64,000 nucleotides of DNA from Xanthostigma xanthostigma (GCA_963575645.1 OY754470.1:310001-374000); one strand, 5' to 3'; shown: positions 1-15,457, numbered from the stretch's first letter. Made by a program: numbers and translations. Notes: a model not told the origin generated them from the sequence alone.

Positions 1-198
1 CACTGATAGTTACCACTTGTAAAACTATAGTAACAGCGCTAATATCGGGACTTTAGAAATTAGAATAGCCGAGCATGTAGCAATCATGGCGTTATACTTA
101 TTTATATGGTGTTCCATGTCTCTCGGGAACTGGTAAAAGTATTATTATTAAAAAAAATAATTAAAAATATGAATAACCCTGGTTGTTGGGTGGATTTA

Positions 199-793
199 AT
201 TCATAGATATATATTAATAGATAGCGGATACCTATCCTTGAGCATTGTGCGGAATGGTTCCAATTAGAAGCCATATGGAAGCCATTTTGTACGTGGAAAA
301 CGCCGTAAAAAGCGCGCGGGATTCAAAAAGATTAAATATTCTATAATATGATGTTAATGGAAAAACAATAAAACTCGCAGTAAACAGTGATATTTCGCTC
401 CAAAACCTATTTTTATATTGAAACGTTTCAAAAATTACAAAACTGAGCATAAATATAATATAAAAGCTTAGAACATTTTACATTGTCAGATTGGCATTAA
501 TGCTTGTCAACCTTGATTCCAAATTGACAATGTAAAATGTTCTAAGCTTTTACATTATATTTATGCTCAATTTTGTAAATTTTGAAACGTTTCAGTATAA
601 AAATAGGTTTTGGAGCGAAATATCACTGTTTACGGTGAGTTTTGTTGTTTTTCTCAATAAAATCATATTATAAAATAATTAATATTTTTGAATCTCGCGC
701 TTATTTTACGGCGTTTTCCACGTACAAAATGGCTTCTAAAAGGTACAGGAGGCGCTAGTGTATCCGCAATCTATTAAATATATATCTATGACT
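199..793. mobile_element. Fold-back (long inverted repeat) element
   Basis: Two arms of roughly 260-290 bp are inverted copies of each other around a short unique loop near 490-520. The outer ends GATAGCGGATAC (about 221) and GTATCCGCAATC (about 760) pair, and the similarity continues outward through TATATATTAATAG/CTATTAAATATATA. The arms share the block CACGTACAAAATGGCTTC and the AAACGTTTCA motif. There is no coding capacity; open frames in the arms are chance. The class is unknown; it is most like a MITE or fold-back element. Confidence 0.75.
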
Positions 794-1209
794 TAATTAA
801 ACTAAAAATAATTAATATGGTTCCGAAGTTGCGTACCCGTCCTTTCAAAAGACTGACATTAATGTTTTTGTAATATATAAATATATAATATATAAATCCC
901 GCAGTTAGGTACTTTTATTTTGTTAAGGAAAAATTTCAATAGATCAAAAGCTTTATCTGATTTAAGTGTGTTTATTAACTTTCATCCTGACGATAAAAAG
1001 ATCCTTTACGTAATTATATTTTAAATGAAACATTAATTTCATAAAAGAGACGAAATTGTACATAAAACACAGAGATATTAATAAAGATGAAATAAACATA
1101 ACATACAAACTTATAATTAAATGGCTGTAATCATTAATCATATTCCTTAAGTGCTTGTGTATACAAGTTGCGTTAAAAGTGTTCATTTAGGTTGGTATTA
1201 TGAGCATTT
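794..1209. other. AT-rich intergenic stretch
   Basis: No gene, tRNA or repeat boundary recognised. It lies between the fold-back element and the GC-richer candidate exon. Confidence 0.4.
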
Positions 1210-1338
1210 TATTTTGATGTCGTGATAAACGTTCATTTGGCGTGCGACGGCGTACCGTGTTCCGTCCGTCTGTCCGTCGGGCGTCGTTCACAGACTCAAC
1301 TTCCATTCACGAAAGGTTTGATCGCCGCCGGACAAAAG
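1210..1338 (+). other. Candidate noncoding first exon with splice donor
   Basis: This GC-rich patch (CCGTCCGTCTGTCCGTCGG) stands out from the AT-rich surroundings and ends in a strong 5' splice site, GACAAAAG|GTAAGT, at 1338/1339. No ATG-led frame of useful length precedes the donor, so if real it is a 5' UTR exon with its promoter just upstream. The only downstream plus-strand coding exon I can see with a matching acceptor is the signal-peptide exon at 45652, which would imply a 44-kb intron. That link is inference. Confidence 0.35.
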
Positions 1339-1803
1339 GTAAGTTGATGATCTGTTAACGCATCTTATCGCAGTTAACAATCGTATCGTTTCCAAGCTGT
1401 ATTTACGTACAGCAAGTCCCCACGCAACGCGGCTTTCCTGCGCGTAAAGTCGAAACTAAAATATAAACAAATACTACGGGGAAACCAAGAAAAAACACAC
1501 AAAGTGTAAATGTTGCGATTTGTACAAGGGCAGTTTTGTTGGTATGGTCGCCATGTTGCATTTTATGTATTATGCACTAATGATTTCCATATCAACAATT
1601 AATCGCAGGGCCATAAGCAAAATAGGCACTTGCTTAGAGGCCCAGCTTAGTGGCGGCCACCAATTCATCGTAACTTTGCACCTAAATTGGACTTTATTTT
1701 TAATTTAGAAAAAAATAAATTATTTAATTCTCCGTTTTTAGGATTTGCTTATCTCAGGTTGAATTAATTCTAACTTCTAAGGTTAAGTGCCCTTTCAAAT
1801 ATA

Positions 1804-2320
1804 CAGATTGTATCAAATCAAAACAGTCCATAGAACATTCAGTATGTAAGACAGAGACGATATTATATAAAGCACTAAAGCAGTAAGTAAGAATGAGATA
1901 AATGATCGCTAATAGTTACTGTGGTTACGTAAATAAATAATTACGTACACTGTAAATCTTTTTACCAATTTATCAATTAAAACAACTAAACTGTAATATT
2001 AATGTTTTCAAAGACAGTTACAAATAAATTTATTATGTCGGCGGTTGAATTACCACCATAAAACCATTTAATTATTTGGATTTTTTCCTGAATAGTATAA
2101 ATAGCCATTTTATCAATAATTTCACTAGTGAATACTGACATTTGATAAAATTGTAATTTTTACTGTAGAAAACAAAGACGATACTATCAGATTGTATAAC
2201 CACAGTAACTATTAGCGATCATTTATCTCATTCTTACTTACTGTTTTAGTGCTTTATATAATATCATCTCTGTCTTACACACAGAATGTTCTATGGACCG
2301 TTTTGATTTGATACAATCTG
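1804..2320. mobile_element. Tc1/mariner-like long-TIR element, deleted copy 1
   Basis: Begins CAGATTGTATCAAATC and ends with its inverse complement. TIRs are about 125 bp, flanked by TA on both sides (TA target duplication). The same family occurs at 49745-50567 and 51365-52132. The middle, read on the minus strand, keeps only a remnant of the N-terminal helix-turn-helix region (start MSVFTSEIIDKM with an in-frame stop) and lacks the C-terminal piece seen in the other two copies. Confidence 0.75.
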
Positions 2321-4248
2321 TATATATCCGGCCATGATTAACTGAAATCAGATTAGCGGTGTAAGAAATACGGCGGAACACCCGGCTCCGCTTACAGTTT
2401 TAGTATAGTATCAAAGAGATGAGGGCATATAATAATTATATTGGGTGTTTGTTGTATTTGGCAAAATATATGACGTTCAAGACAAACATGCAAATACGAC
2501 CATCCACACATGGCAGTCAAATAGCAAACACACGAACATTTGGCAGCAGAACGCAAGGTTAAAAATTCCAGAAATATTAGCAGTTTCATTGTCCCAATTC
2601 ATTTTCAATAGTAATTGTTCCAGTTTTCGCTCACAGCACAGACACAAAAATACTGCACGTCTGTACAGGTTCACGGCGCGTGCGCTTCTGAACATAGCCA
2701 TTGTGTGGACGGTTTATTTGCCGTATTTGACTCCTTTGATGTGCCTCGAAAAACCGACAAGCGCACGGTAACTCGTATTTGGTATTGGCCTTATTTGTCA
2801 AATAGGAAAATAAGGCCAACAGTTTGTCAAATAGACCCTCCACACTTGGTAATTGTTTGCCAAATACACAAATACAAATAGCCATGTGAAGTGCCGGCAT
2901 AATTTAGTGTAATTTTCAAACAACTTTAAGGTTACCCTTTCTTGATATACACGAATACTGTAATACCTGCGTATTTATTGTTGAGGTGAGCGTTATTATG
3001 GTCATTGCATGCGAAGAACGCTGGCCATTGTCCTAATGGAGTATGGGTACTTACCGTAAGCAGCACGCGGACACGGTGCGGTGATGCGACGCATTCAAGC
3101 AACTCCAGATTGAGATGGAAGTCAAATGAGATTGGATTGGAAGCTCTCAAGCATTGATGAGAAAATCTGCTTGACTTATTCGCGAACGCAACTGTGATTA
3201 AAATATTTACGCGTCCACTGCTGCGTGAGTTTCATTTCAACTGAAGTGTTCTTCTTCGATGGGGTGGGTCAGCCAGCTCGCGCTTGATTTATCTCAAATA
3301 TTAGGCAATTTAAAAAATATCAAGATTTTAACGAGAAAACAGTCAATTTGTAATTTTTAAATTATTTTTTCATGTGTAAATTGGCTATTTTCCAGTACCA
3401 CAAAAAATATCATTTAAGCATTTTGCTATTTGAAAAATTGTCTCTCGATTTCCGTCATCTTATTTATTAGTGTACTTTCTCGTTTATCGTATTTGGATTT
3501 TGGCCAACTATAGTCACTACTCAAAATTTAAGTAAAGTTGCTCATAAACATCACTAAAATTCTGAGTACTAATTTCGAAAAAAAGAATAGTTCATAAATC
3601 ATAATAATGATGCCAAAACTATGAAAATGGGACACTATACATAGATGATAGACGCATTATCTATTAAAAATAAATATCCACGAGCGAGGCCGAGGCGGGA
3701 TTCGAACCCACGACAGCTTGACCCAAAATTCCCTTTTCTATGCTCAAAATGGGACACTACTCTTCTATGTAGATTTGTCATTTACTCTGAGACAGTTTTG
3801 GATAACGTTCTGGTCTGCCATCTAGAAGCAGTGAAACACCGCACTATTTCTTCTAAAAGATGGAGGTAAGAACTATAAGAACTTCATTTAAGTACTGTAT
3901 TTTGAGTTTAAGAAATTGCGCGTCGTCCATAATTAATCCAATGAAAAAAGACAGCTGTCGACATAAACACTGCAAAGGATTTAAAAAGAGTACCAACAAC
4001 AAATAAATAAAACAACAGTTCAATATTTAGTTTGTTTATTCAAATATATTCATAGTAAAAAAAAATGCTGGAAACATAAAATACGAAATCTATCCTAATT
4101 GTTATTAAAATGCAAGACTTTTACGCTATGAACTCACATCGAAACAGTGAGTGCAAAATTACTCAAATAGCAACACAAAATTAAAAAAATATAACAAACT
4201 AGCAAATCATAAAATGAAAATAACGCAAATCTAATCTTCAAATACTCA
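2321..4248. other. Intergenic, repeat debris
   Basis: No gene recognised. Holds an imperfect inverted repeat between about 2440 and 2880 (TTTGGCAAAATAT-like versus TTTGCCAAATACAC) and a tight hairpin TTGGCCTTATTTGTCAAATA...TAAGGCCAA at about 2784-2819. A tRNA-like B box on the minus strand (GGGTTCGAATCCC near 3692-3705) suggests a decayed tRNA-derived SINE. A minus-strand open frame at about 3056-3150 ends in a good donor (TTACG|GTAAGTAC); I cannot tie it to a gene. Confidence 0.4.
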
Positions 4249-4332
4249 CCTGGTTACCCCAAATGCGAATCGTGTTCAAACGCTCTCCGGCAATCACGAT
4301 GACGACACACATATACAATAAAAAGTAAAGCA
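4249..4332 (-). CDS. Possible signal-peptide exon (weak)
   Basis: On the minus strand an ATG opens a 28-codon frame: a hydrophobic start (MLYFLLYMCVVIVIAG) followed by ERLNTIRIWGNQ. It ends exactly in phase 0 at a strong donor, AACCAG|GTGAGTAT. The composition is that of a cleavable signal peptide or membrane anchor. No convincing acceptor precedes the ATG, so it would have to be a first exon, and I could not find a confident second exon to the left. It may be chance. Confidence 0.22.
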
Positions 4333-4590
4333 TTAGTGTAACAGACCAAAAAAAAAATAAAAAACAATAAATTAAAAACGATATTCTGCTTTGTTTTCCT
4401 TCAAAGCAGACATTATTGGTATCAAATCCTTTCATTACAATTATTCTCTGCATTCTTCCGAACTCAAAATTATATAATTGCAAACGGGACAGCATTAATC
4501 CGAGTTTTGCAAAGTCAAGGAACGTTGCAGTTATATTTGAATAATCAACAGTCAAGGCTATTTTTGGGCCTAGTAGCATTATAGACTGTC

Positions 4591-5308
4591 TTTTTTGACG
4601 TGATAACGTCTTATAAATTGATGAAACACCGGCTGCACGCACGAAAAAGTGTCACGTTCCGCCTGAGCCTGAGCGTGCAAGCGAGAACGCGGTATAAGCG
4701 ATAGAGAGGCACAATCGGCCCAAGCATCGGCTTGTACGCATTTCTCTCTCTCTTCTCGCGTGACGTCAGAGAGTAGTGTGCGTTCAACATTTTTTTCGGC
4801 TGTTCCAGCGAAAGCCACATCTGACAGATGGCCTTTGTTTTATAAACCATGGAAATTGAGACTAAAAATCAAGATATCTAATAAAAATGTCATAAATTAT
4901 CGAATTTTTAAAGCAATTTTTAACTGATCGCCGTCATTATGGATAAAATATGATATTATTCACAACGAATAGAAACGTATTGATCAATTGATAGTTTGTA
5001 CACAAACGCAGCTACATTTTGTATCAAAAACAAATCTTGGGAGATATCTGCATTTCATAACAGCAGATAAATTATACGGTTTGTTAACAAATATATAATA
5101 TATATACATTCTTTTAAATGTCTTTTATAATTGCTTAAAAATATGTATTTTGCTTTGGTTGATCAAATTATTAGTCGGTAAAAATATAGTTTGACAGCTA
5201 CTAAAATTTAGGTTATGTATTATTAAATATGATAGGTATTCGAGCGGAATACGTTATCACGTAAAACTATCGTCCGTAAACCGACTTTACAGACAAACAA
5301 TTTTTTTA
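4591..5308 (+). mobile_element. GTGATAACG-end element, copy 1 (long interior)
   Basis: Left end TTTTTGACGTGATAACGTCT, right end ...ACGTTATCACGTAAAACTATCG...CAATTTTTTT. Both ends share the inverted core ACGTGATAACGT and abut T-runs. This copy has a GC-rich left interior (GCGTGCAAGCGAGAACGCGG region, shared with the copy at 21119) and an AT-rich remainder. Family members lie at 21119, 23822, 46448, 54370 and 55526. The transposon class is unknown and there is no coding frame. Confidence 0.7.
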
Positions 5309-5923
5309 GTGTGAGGAATTAAAATGGATATTTGATCATTTATGTTGTCTTATTTGATATGAATTTAATACTTTTTATGTCATCAAGTTAATTGAATAAT
5401 AATTCAGATAATTTCCTTCCCATGGAAAACTATCTATCTTCTTTGTGTGGGCAGTACTCAAAATAACATTATCTCGAACATGGTTTTTTTAACCCTATCA
5501 CCGCGTTCTTACATTTCCTTACAGCGCGTCTGTATAAACAGACTTACAAATTTTGGTGGACCATTGGCGTAACAAAAAGCGAATTTTGATCATTAGTGCC
5601 ATTTCCCATTTCAGACAAACGGGGATCCACACCCACAAGTCACAACCTTAGCTGGAAACCGTACTGTGATCGGAAACTTTATTTGTACGCGACGTTTGGT
5701 TATAAATTATCAGTACAATTATTCGAGGTCTGAAGCGACAAAGCCGCTGTTGGAACGATGCTTTCAAAATTATTTCTCTATCGGCGAGCCATTAGTTCTT
5801 TTCTGTTTTTGTCATAACATAGATCTAATTGGATTTTGTGCAAAATCGCCCGTGAGATGTTGATCCCTAATACTGTGTCGCTTTTTCGTTTCATCGCTGT
5901 ACAAACTTACCGTCACTATAGAA
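5309..5923. other. Intergenic
   Basis: No supported gene. Short open frames lack codon bias or recognisable motifs. The last 8 bases (CTATAGAA) are the left target-site duplication of the hAT element that follows. Confidence 0.4.
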
Positions 5924-6107
5924 CAGGCCTGGGGAATTTTTTTTTTTGCTCTCCACATGCAGAAATAGAATGTGAGGACCTTTTTTTTTTTTGCTCTCCG
6001 AATATGCGGAAATAGAGTGTGAGGATCTTTTTTCTGAAAATGTTTGGCCCACGGTCAAATTTTCATCAGCTATGTGGCCCGCCGTTCAAAAGATTTGCCC
6101 GCCCCTG
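5924..6107. mobile_element. hAT-type MITE with 8-bp target duplication
   Basis: Starts CAGGCCTGGGG and ends CCGCCCCTG, flanked on both sides by the identical 8-mer CTATAGAA (5916-5923 and 6108-6115), as expected of hAT insertion. Inside is a tandem duplication of about 45 bp: a T-run, then GCTCTCC, then an AATAGA(A/G)TGTGAGGA(C/T)C stretch. Non-coding. Confidence 0.85.
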
Positions 6108-6115
6108 CTATAGAA

Positions 6116-9071
6116 GTTTCACTTACAAAAAGCAATTTTAGCGCTGGACCTAATAAACAAATTACGGTATTCAGGACAATAAGTGTAATGAAAGGATTGA
6201 TAAAATAAATATAAAAAAAAATCATGAAAAATAGAAGTTCATTAGAAGGCACTGAATATGGGTATTATTCTGCAATGAAGAAAAAAAAGATGCAAAAGAA
6301 GAAAAAGAAAACTTATCTACTAAGCAATCAATTTAAAAGGAATTTCGTATTTTTTTTTTTCAATTGGACAATGGCTATTTTTTCAGAAATATATCACTTT
6401 CTATTTTTTACTTTATATAGAACCAAGCTAAAAACTTTGGTAAGAAAAATTAACAACAAATATGACAAGACAGAAGTGCAAGCACTACAAAGAAGTGTAA
6501 ACAAACAAACCCTAAGAACCTACACTGGCGACTAAGTCAACTATTGAAATAAATTTTAATGAACGTAAGACGGATTATTTAAAGTAGGATTCACTCGGCC
6601 ATTTCAAAGACGTTTTTTTTTCGAACGCGGAAATTGTGCAATTAAAGCCAATTACAAAAATATATGTTAAAAAAACTGTAAATATCAAGACACTTCGTGA
6701 AAATTTATAGACAATCGACAACGCTTTCTTACAAAATATAGACACCTACACAAATCAAGTGACTAATTGTCTGAACAAGTGAAAATTGATAGCGTCTTTT
6801 AAAATTAAGCAAATCAAACATTTCTCGATCTCCGAATGTTTCATATTTTATTCTATTTAGAAAATGTGGACAGTAGCACACCTCAAAAAGTTCAGTACCT
6901 TGATATTTAGACAAATATTAAAGACTTGGGTGTAAAATCTAGATCCTAAATAAAAAGGTCAAAATTAAATATTTTCTATGTATCCTAAGATCGCCATTAA
7001 ACCACGGTCTACCACTACACAAAAATAAATGCGTTTGATACATCAAAATAAAATTGAAAAAAAAGTAAGAGTACTTTCGTTACCTACCTCTAGGCCTACC
7101 TAGCCCACAGTTCTAGGCCTAGCCTATAATTTACTATCCATGTCACCTAAAATTCCATAACTGCCTGTCTCTCTTCTCCTCTAAGACCTGTTTTTCAATT
7201 ATTTATTTACTGACTTTTGGGCACACAATCACGTTATTATTTCCAAAGTAGTGTGTTTTATAATAATATAAAAAAATTCATTACAAAGTTACAAACGAAG
7301 AGTGCAGAAAAAGTAAATGATCAATATTTTTAGTAACCAACTATGCTTATTACTTATAATTGTTCTTATCGCTCTCTAATAATTAATTTATAACTTCAAA
7401 CTGAGCTAAGAGAGAAAATCTCAAAGGATATTTGATGTAGGTATTAAAAAAAAAATGTGTAAAATGGATTAAAAATCAATTCGATATCCGTTAATCTGCA
7501 CTCTCTAAACATAACGGCATCCAGTGATGGTCAAATCGGCACACACCTAAAAAATACCCAAATTCCCATTTCGTGTGAACAACTGCTCTCTGTAATTTTG
7601 TCTAGAATCGCAAAAATCAACGTTGACCATCACTGAAATTAATTCACTAGCACAAATATAGCGATATTCTAAATTTTCAGTAGTTCTGTAGTATACAAAA
7701 AAAAATTGGACAATGTAATTCTGTTGAAAAAATCAAACACATACTTTCTTGATGTTTGTCAAAGAAAAATGAAATAATACTACAGAAGCTGAATTTTTAA
7801 AACATATCTGAATAAATTATCTACCTTAAATTATTAATGCTAACCTACTTAAATAATAATACACTCAATTTTATTATTTTAAGATTCTTTAATGAGTTTC
7901 ACATTTAAACCTTACACATTGAAAGGATATATATTTGAAGTTTTCGAACTACCAAATTAAAATATTTACATCATTATAAAGAACAAAATAAAAAATACTG
8001 AAATTTCTCCCGTAAAAATTGTTCCAGGGTCACTATAACAAAAGTAACCTGAATCTATCCCTGTCTACTATCTATCGTATGGGACGAACTGTAATATTTG
8101 TTATTTCGGGATAGACTGACACTATTTAGGGATATATACGATTATATAGTATATATATATATATTTTCATTCTCAACACGGGAGGCTGGTAAACGACAAG
8201 AGTCACTTACAAATCTTAAGTCAATATAATTGTATCATATATTTTGAAAATGTGTCAAATTTTTAAAACGAACACAATATCAGCCTGAATAAATGTAAAA
8301 CAAAAAACATTAACCTAATATTTTATTATTAATGACGTTATAATTCACTACTTCAAGAAAAAAATGAAAATGTTATATAATTTAATGTTAAAAACTGTGT
8401 TTTTTTTTTTTTTTGTACAGCGACGGAATCATGGCCTTATAATTATTTAGTTTTAATATATGTTTAAATGTTCATTTTGACCGACGAATACACAAACACT
8501 AATTGATGTAGGAGAAGAGATGCCTGTACTGCCTGAGGAGGAGATAGACATGCTAAACAGAGCTAGCCTGCCTGATTGCAATTCTCTTTTTCTCTTTCAC
8601 ATTATCTCTGTTCATTTCCTGCCTGCATACTTAGTTCTAATGGCGATTTCAAGGTTTACCTAAAGATTCAAAGTAGAAAAACAATTAGTTTTTTTCATTA
8701 CAGTTATTCGCAACTAACGCACCATCTAAATCTATACCAACGAATCTTAAAGTTACGTGGGACAAGTATTTTCTTTTTTCTGTTTTTTATCGTCTAATTA
8801 GTCGAGTGTGTGTGTCGTTATTCGAATCTCTTAACGTAAACGCTGATTCCATTCTAACACATTTCAAGTCCTAAACGATCCACATTAAATAAGCATAAAA
8901 TACAAAGTTCATGGCGCCTACACATTGCACTGAGAAGATCCAAATCAACAGACCTAAATTACTGCTATACGCGCGCACAGCTAAGAACCGAGATACGCAT
9001 TTCTTTTCATGGAAACTGACTTTAAAAGCGGGGTCGTATAAAAAAAAGCCAATCTCTAGAACTTACGTGAA
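6116..9071. other. 3' flank of the hnRNP gene, no other gene seen
   Basis: AT-rich. It probably contains the 3' UTR of the minus-strand hnRNP gene. A splice donor (CAC|GTAAGTTC, minus strand, at about 9065/9066) follows that gene's stop codon by a few bases. A pyrimidine-rich acceptor candidate, TCTCCTCCTCAG, lies near 8536 on the minus strand, so a 3' UTR intron is plausible. Lys-rich open frames at 6224-6535 are low-complexity chance. Confidence 0.45.
7522..7635. mobile_element. Short MITE with 13-bp TIRs
   Basis: CAGTGATGGTCAA at 7522 is mirrored by TTGACCATCACTG ending at 7635. The 114-bp interval is non-coding. The TIR resembles hAT-type ends, but no clear 8-bp target duplication is visible. 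Confidence 0.6.
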
Positions 9072-12339
<3,268 letters not shown>

Positions 12340-12959
12340 GGTGTTATTTTAACACCTTTCACGTAATTACCACAAAAAAAACGATAAAATGTACGTGTTA
12401 ACAAAATTCTGTCGATATCGGAAATCTACTTTCCAGAAGGGAAACGGAAAGGCTCAAAGTCGGAAACTAGATGAACCGACGCTACAGGATATGACATTTT
12501 ACCACGCAGGCGCATTTGCTAAGATAATCCAATGTTCCCAACAAAATTATTTTCCCCTTTTCAAACAAATCTGTATTTTAGTAAAAAAATCAAACTCACA
12601 TGCACAGTTTAATATAAATGAAAAAGTCTGTGCTACAACAAAATATTATATATATTCTGATTTCTCAACTAGCAATTTTACTGAAATAATGATTGGCAAG
12701 TTGTCATAGCCTATCTTTTATCCATTTAGTTTTAGTTGTCATAGCAGCTTTAGATGATTGTAGCATATTGCTGAGGGAATTAATTTTTTAGTAGGTGGTT
12801 ACCGTAATGTTTATATACAAATTATTGTGCATTTTTACTGTTCATTTTTAGAAATTGTTAATTTGTCATAAGAGTAATCTATTTTGTTACTTATGCAACG
12901 AAAACACATTTTTAACACGGTTTTACAAACTTGCTTATAAGCTGTAAGTATTACATACC
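12340..12959. promoter_or_regulatory. Shared upstream region of hnRNP and HP1 copy A
   Basis: About 380 bp separate the hnRNP ATG from the point (about 12716) where sequence shared with the 5' regions of HP1 copies B (about 16600) and C (about 19090) begins. The landmarks are TTAGTTTTAG, GGGAATTAATT and ATGTTTATATACAAA. This head-to-head arrangement suggests a divergent promoter. The block similarity shows that HP1 duplication carried its 5' flank. A plus-strand open frame at 12389-12709 runs through it but has no recognisable features. Confidence 0.5.
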
Positions 12960-13440
12960 TATTATGCATAAACATACATTTCACCCATTTCCAATAATTG
13001 TGCTGGTATGGAACATTGCAAGCTTATGTCATTCTGGCGACAGTACAATAATATGGTATCGCCGAGCTGATGTGATGATGGAGCCGGAAGATATGACAGT
13101 GGAATTTTTTTATGGCTAATAGCAGACCCGTCAAGTCTGGGCTTGTTTATCTTGAATTGCTGTGCCGTGTACTGTAGACATGTCACATGGTGACAAGGGG
13201 GTCTGGGTCCGATGATCGAGCCGCAAAGTAGGCACGGGAACTCCTCAATGACTGATATCACACCCGTCAAGTTTGAACTCTTTTTATTCGTATTGATAAG
13301 CCGTATACAATGCACATAGTGACCGGGATCAGGTCAGACGATGGAGCTAGAAGATATGTGGTTGTAACTTACCAACGGCTGATGGTAGACCCCTCAAGTT
13401 TAGGGTCGCTTTAGTTGTATTTATAAGCCATAGTCATTAA
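12960..13440. repeat. Degenerate tandem repeat, about 130-bp unit
   Basis: The motif ACCC(G/C)TCAAGT recurs at about 13126, 13262 and 13389 (spacing 138 and 127) with related following text (TTTAT/TTGTA..AAGCC). Blocks resembling GATGGAGC(C/T)(A/G)GAAGATATG repeat at about 13078 and 13341. This sequence is absent from HP1 copy C, so it is part of the insertion that splits the HP1 copy A 5' region. Confidence 0.55.
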
Positions 13441-13953
13441 GGTGGATCGACATTTTTTTTTAGTCAGTATATCGCAGAAAACTTGCCCCTAAGACACAAA
13501 ATATAAAAAAGAGAAATAAAAAATCGCTCTTCTATGTAAATCAAAGACTACAGGTTTTGATAAGCGAAATAACGCAGAAAAGATAAATAAAAAATCAAAG
13601 ATATGTCAAAATTTATTGATCGTGCATAGCGCCTGAAAAACAACATTTTTAACGTTAAGTGACAAATGTTTTTTTATTTCCCTTTTTTAGTTTACGTATC
13701 TGTTTCGGACAAGTTTTTTGTCAATATAACGATTAAAAAAAAAAGACTTTTCGGTCCACTGTAATATTTATGCACCCAAGCCAAGGTTTAGAAACGTGCC
13801 GAGGGCTGAGTGGTATGAGGGTGGGTAAAAATATCATATCGCAAACGTCACTTCAGGGCACCGGGCGCAACCCTGTTGGATGTAGCCTTGCCCCCCTACA
13901 TGGACCTCTGGGGGGGTCGACCGTATATTTGTCCACCGATCGTGGGAACGAAA

Positions 13954-14505
13954 ATGGAAACAAACAAACCGAAAGAAAAAATATTTACACGTCGAAAGGA
14001 AACAACAACGCAAAGAAAACGAAGATTAGAAAAAGAAAGACGGAAACGCCAAGAAAAAAAAGCAAGACTGGATGCAATTGAAGAAGAAAAAGAGAAAAAT
14101 CGCAGAAATCTGTACATGAGGCAATACAGAGCCACAGAGACACTCGAGAAGCGTACAAGTCGACTCGACGCTTTGCGGAAGTACCAGTCAGAAAAAAGAG
14201 CATCCGAGAAGGACCAGGCACTCCGTTTGCAGGCTTTACGTGAACTGCAAAGAACCGAGGTTCCTGTTTTTGAAAAGAAGGACTTTTTCACATTTTGTGA
14301 TAAAGTTTGTGAAATTTGTACCGAACGATACTTTCAACACCAAGTCACCCGATGGACGGTGAACAGAAAAAATGCGCCTTATTTACCGGATGAACTGTTG
14401 CGAAAATCAGTGCTGCTTTTGTGTAGTCGTTGCAAAACGTACGTTAATAGCAAGAAAAACGTACCACCGCCGGAAGCTTTCTGGAACAATCTCCATCCAG
14501 GTATA
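13954..14505 (+). pseudogene. Truncated Helitron Rep/helicase N-terminal region
   Basis: The ATG at 13954 opens a frame of about 184 codons. First comes a Lys/Arg/Glu-rich coiled stretch with repeats like RRNLYMRQYRATETLEKR. Then follow a cysteine motif, CDKVCEICTERYF, a second pair, LLCSRCKTYVNSKK, and PPPEAFWNNLHPG. This order resembles, from memory, the region just before the Helitron_like_N domain in insect Helitron proteins. The frame is cut at 14506 by insertion of a non-autonomous Helitron, which adds a few alien residues and a stop. No Rep or helicase core follows. The family call rests on motif recognition only. Confidence 0.55.
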
Positions 14506-14974
14506 TCATATATATTAATACGCTAAGGTTTAAGATGTTTGCCTCCCTTTTTAGAAAAAACCACACAATTTCTCCACATAAATTATATATCATTTTACAG
14601 ATAATTGCTTGCTCTACTGACATCGACAACTAAAGAATTTATTATTGCTATTGTTTTTGTAAATTAATTAAACTCTGAACAACGTCTGCCATTTGACGGC
14701 GTAACGTTAACACTTCGATCTGTCATCTGACCTTCATATTGTAAATACTGCATACTGCCATCTGACGGGCAACGCTGAACAACGCTTTTGCTACTTGCGC
14801 CTCTATATGATAATTTTAGTAAAATATTTCTTTTACAACAAAAAGAAGAACGTTATAAGCAGTGTGCAAAATTAGAAACGAATTGAATACCTGCAATCAT
14901 ATTTAAAAAATAATTTTGTAAAGTGATAATTATTATACTTATTTAGTGCGAATAATTCGCACAGGTCACGCTAG
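14506..14974 (+). mobile_element. Non-autonomous Helitron, copy 1
   Basis: Starts TCATATATATTAATACGC and ends with the hairpin GTGCGAATAATTCGCAC, 8 bases, then CTAG at 14971-14974; the flanks are A and T. These are canonical Helitron ends (TC...hairpin...CTRR, inserted between A and T). The interior contains CCATCTGACGG-type repeats. It interrupts the Helitron ORF at 13954. Confidence 0.88.
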
Positions 14975-15035
14975 TTGAATTAAAATTAATTAATGTCGAA
15001 CGGTCGTTATTAAAAGTTTAAAATTTGATCTATAG

Positions 15036-15457
15036 CGGAAGACTCAACAAGCAGAAGGAACAGAGAGGAAGAGGATGAAGAACAAAAAAAGTTTCCAGTC
15101 GATGAAGTTTTAGACAGTCGCATTAGAAATTGCCAAAGTGAATGTTTTCTGAAATGGTAAGGGCATTCAAAGCATGTTCGACAATATTGTTATTTTTCAT
15201 TTAGTTATACATTGATTTTTACATACTTCTTGTAAATATGTTGCCTTGAAATATTACAGTGAAGACAAATGGGAACCAGAAGAAAATCTTGACTGTTCAG
15301 ATATAAAACAAAATTATGAAAGTTCAATAAATATAAAACAGGAACACAAAATTCGCAGCCCAGATAATCAATTAAGAGAATTTGATCGAAGTTTGGATCC
15401 TGATTGCAATATCAGCGCAAATGATGCTAGCGACGAATTGTTATTGTTGATGAAATG
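15036..15457 (+). pseudogene. HP1: HP1 copy A, pseudogene (exons 1-2)
   Basis: Exon 15036-15171 and exon 15260-15457 align in frame with HP1 copy C (19788-20266). The first exon reads [15 protein letters not shown]...FLKW, then a TAA at 15158-15160 replaces the Lys codon of the WKG motif. Its donor is GC (AAA|GCATGT) where copy C has GT. The second exon keeps [11 protein letters not shown] and the chromoshadow start (REFDRSLDPDC) but is 48 bp shorter, with an in-frame loss in the Lys-rich hinge. No chromoshadow second exon follows before the fold-back element. Its upstream region is split by about 2 kb of transposon sequence. A dead copy on present evidence. Confidence 0.85.

Noticed and set aside
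6224-6535. Lys-rich 103-aa frame
   Set aside because: Low-complexity A-rich DNA, no homology-like motif, no splice context.
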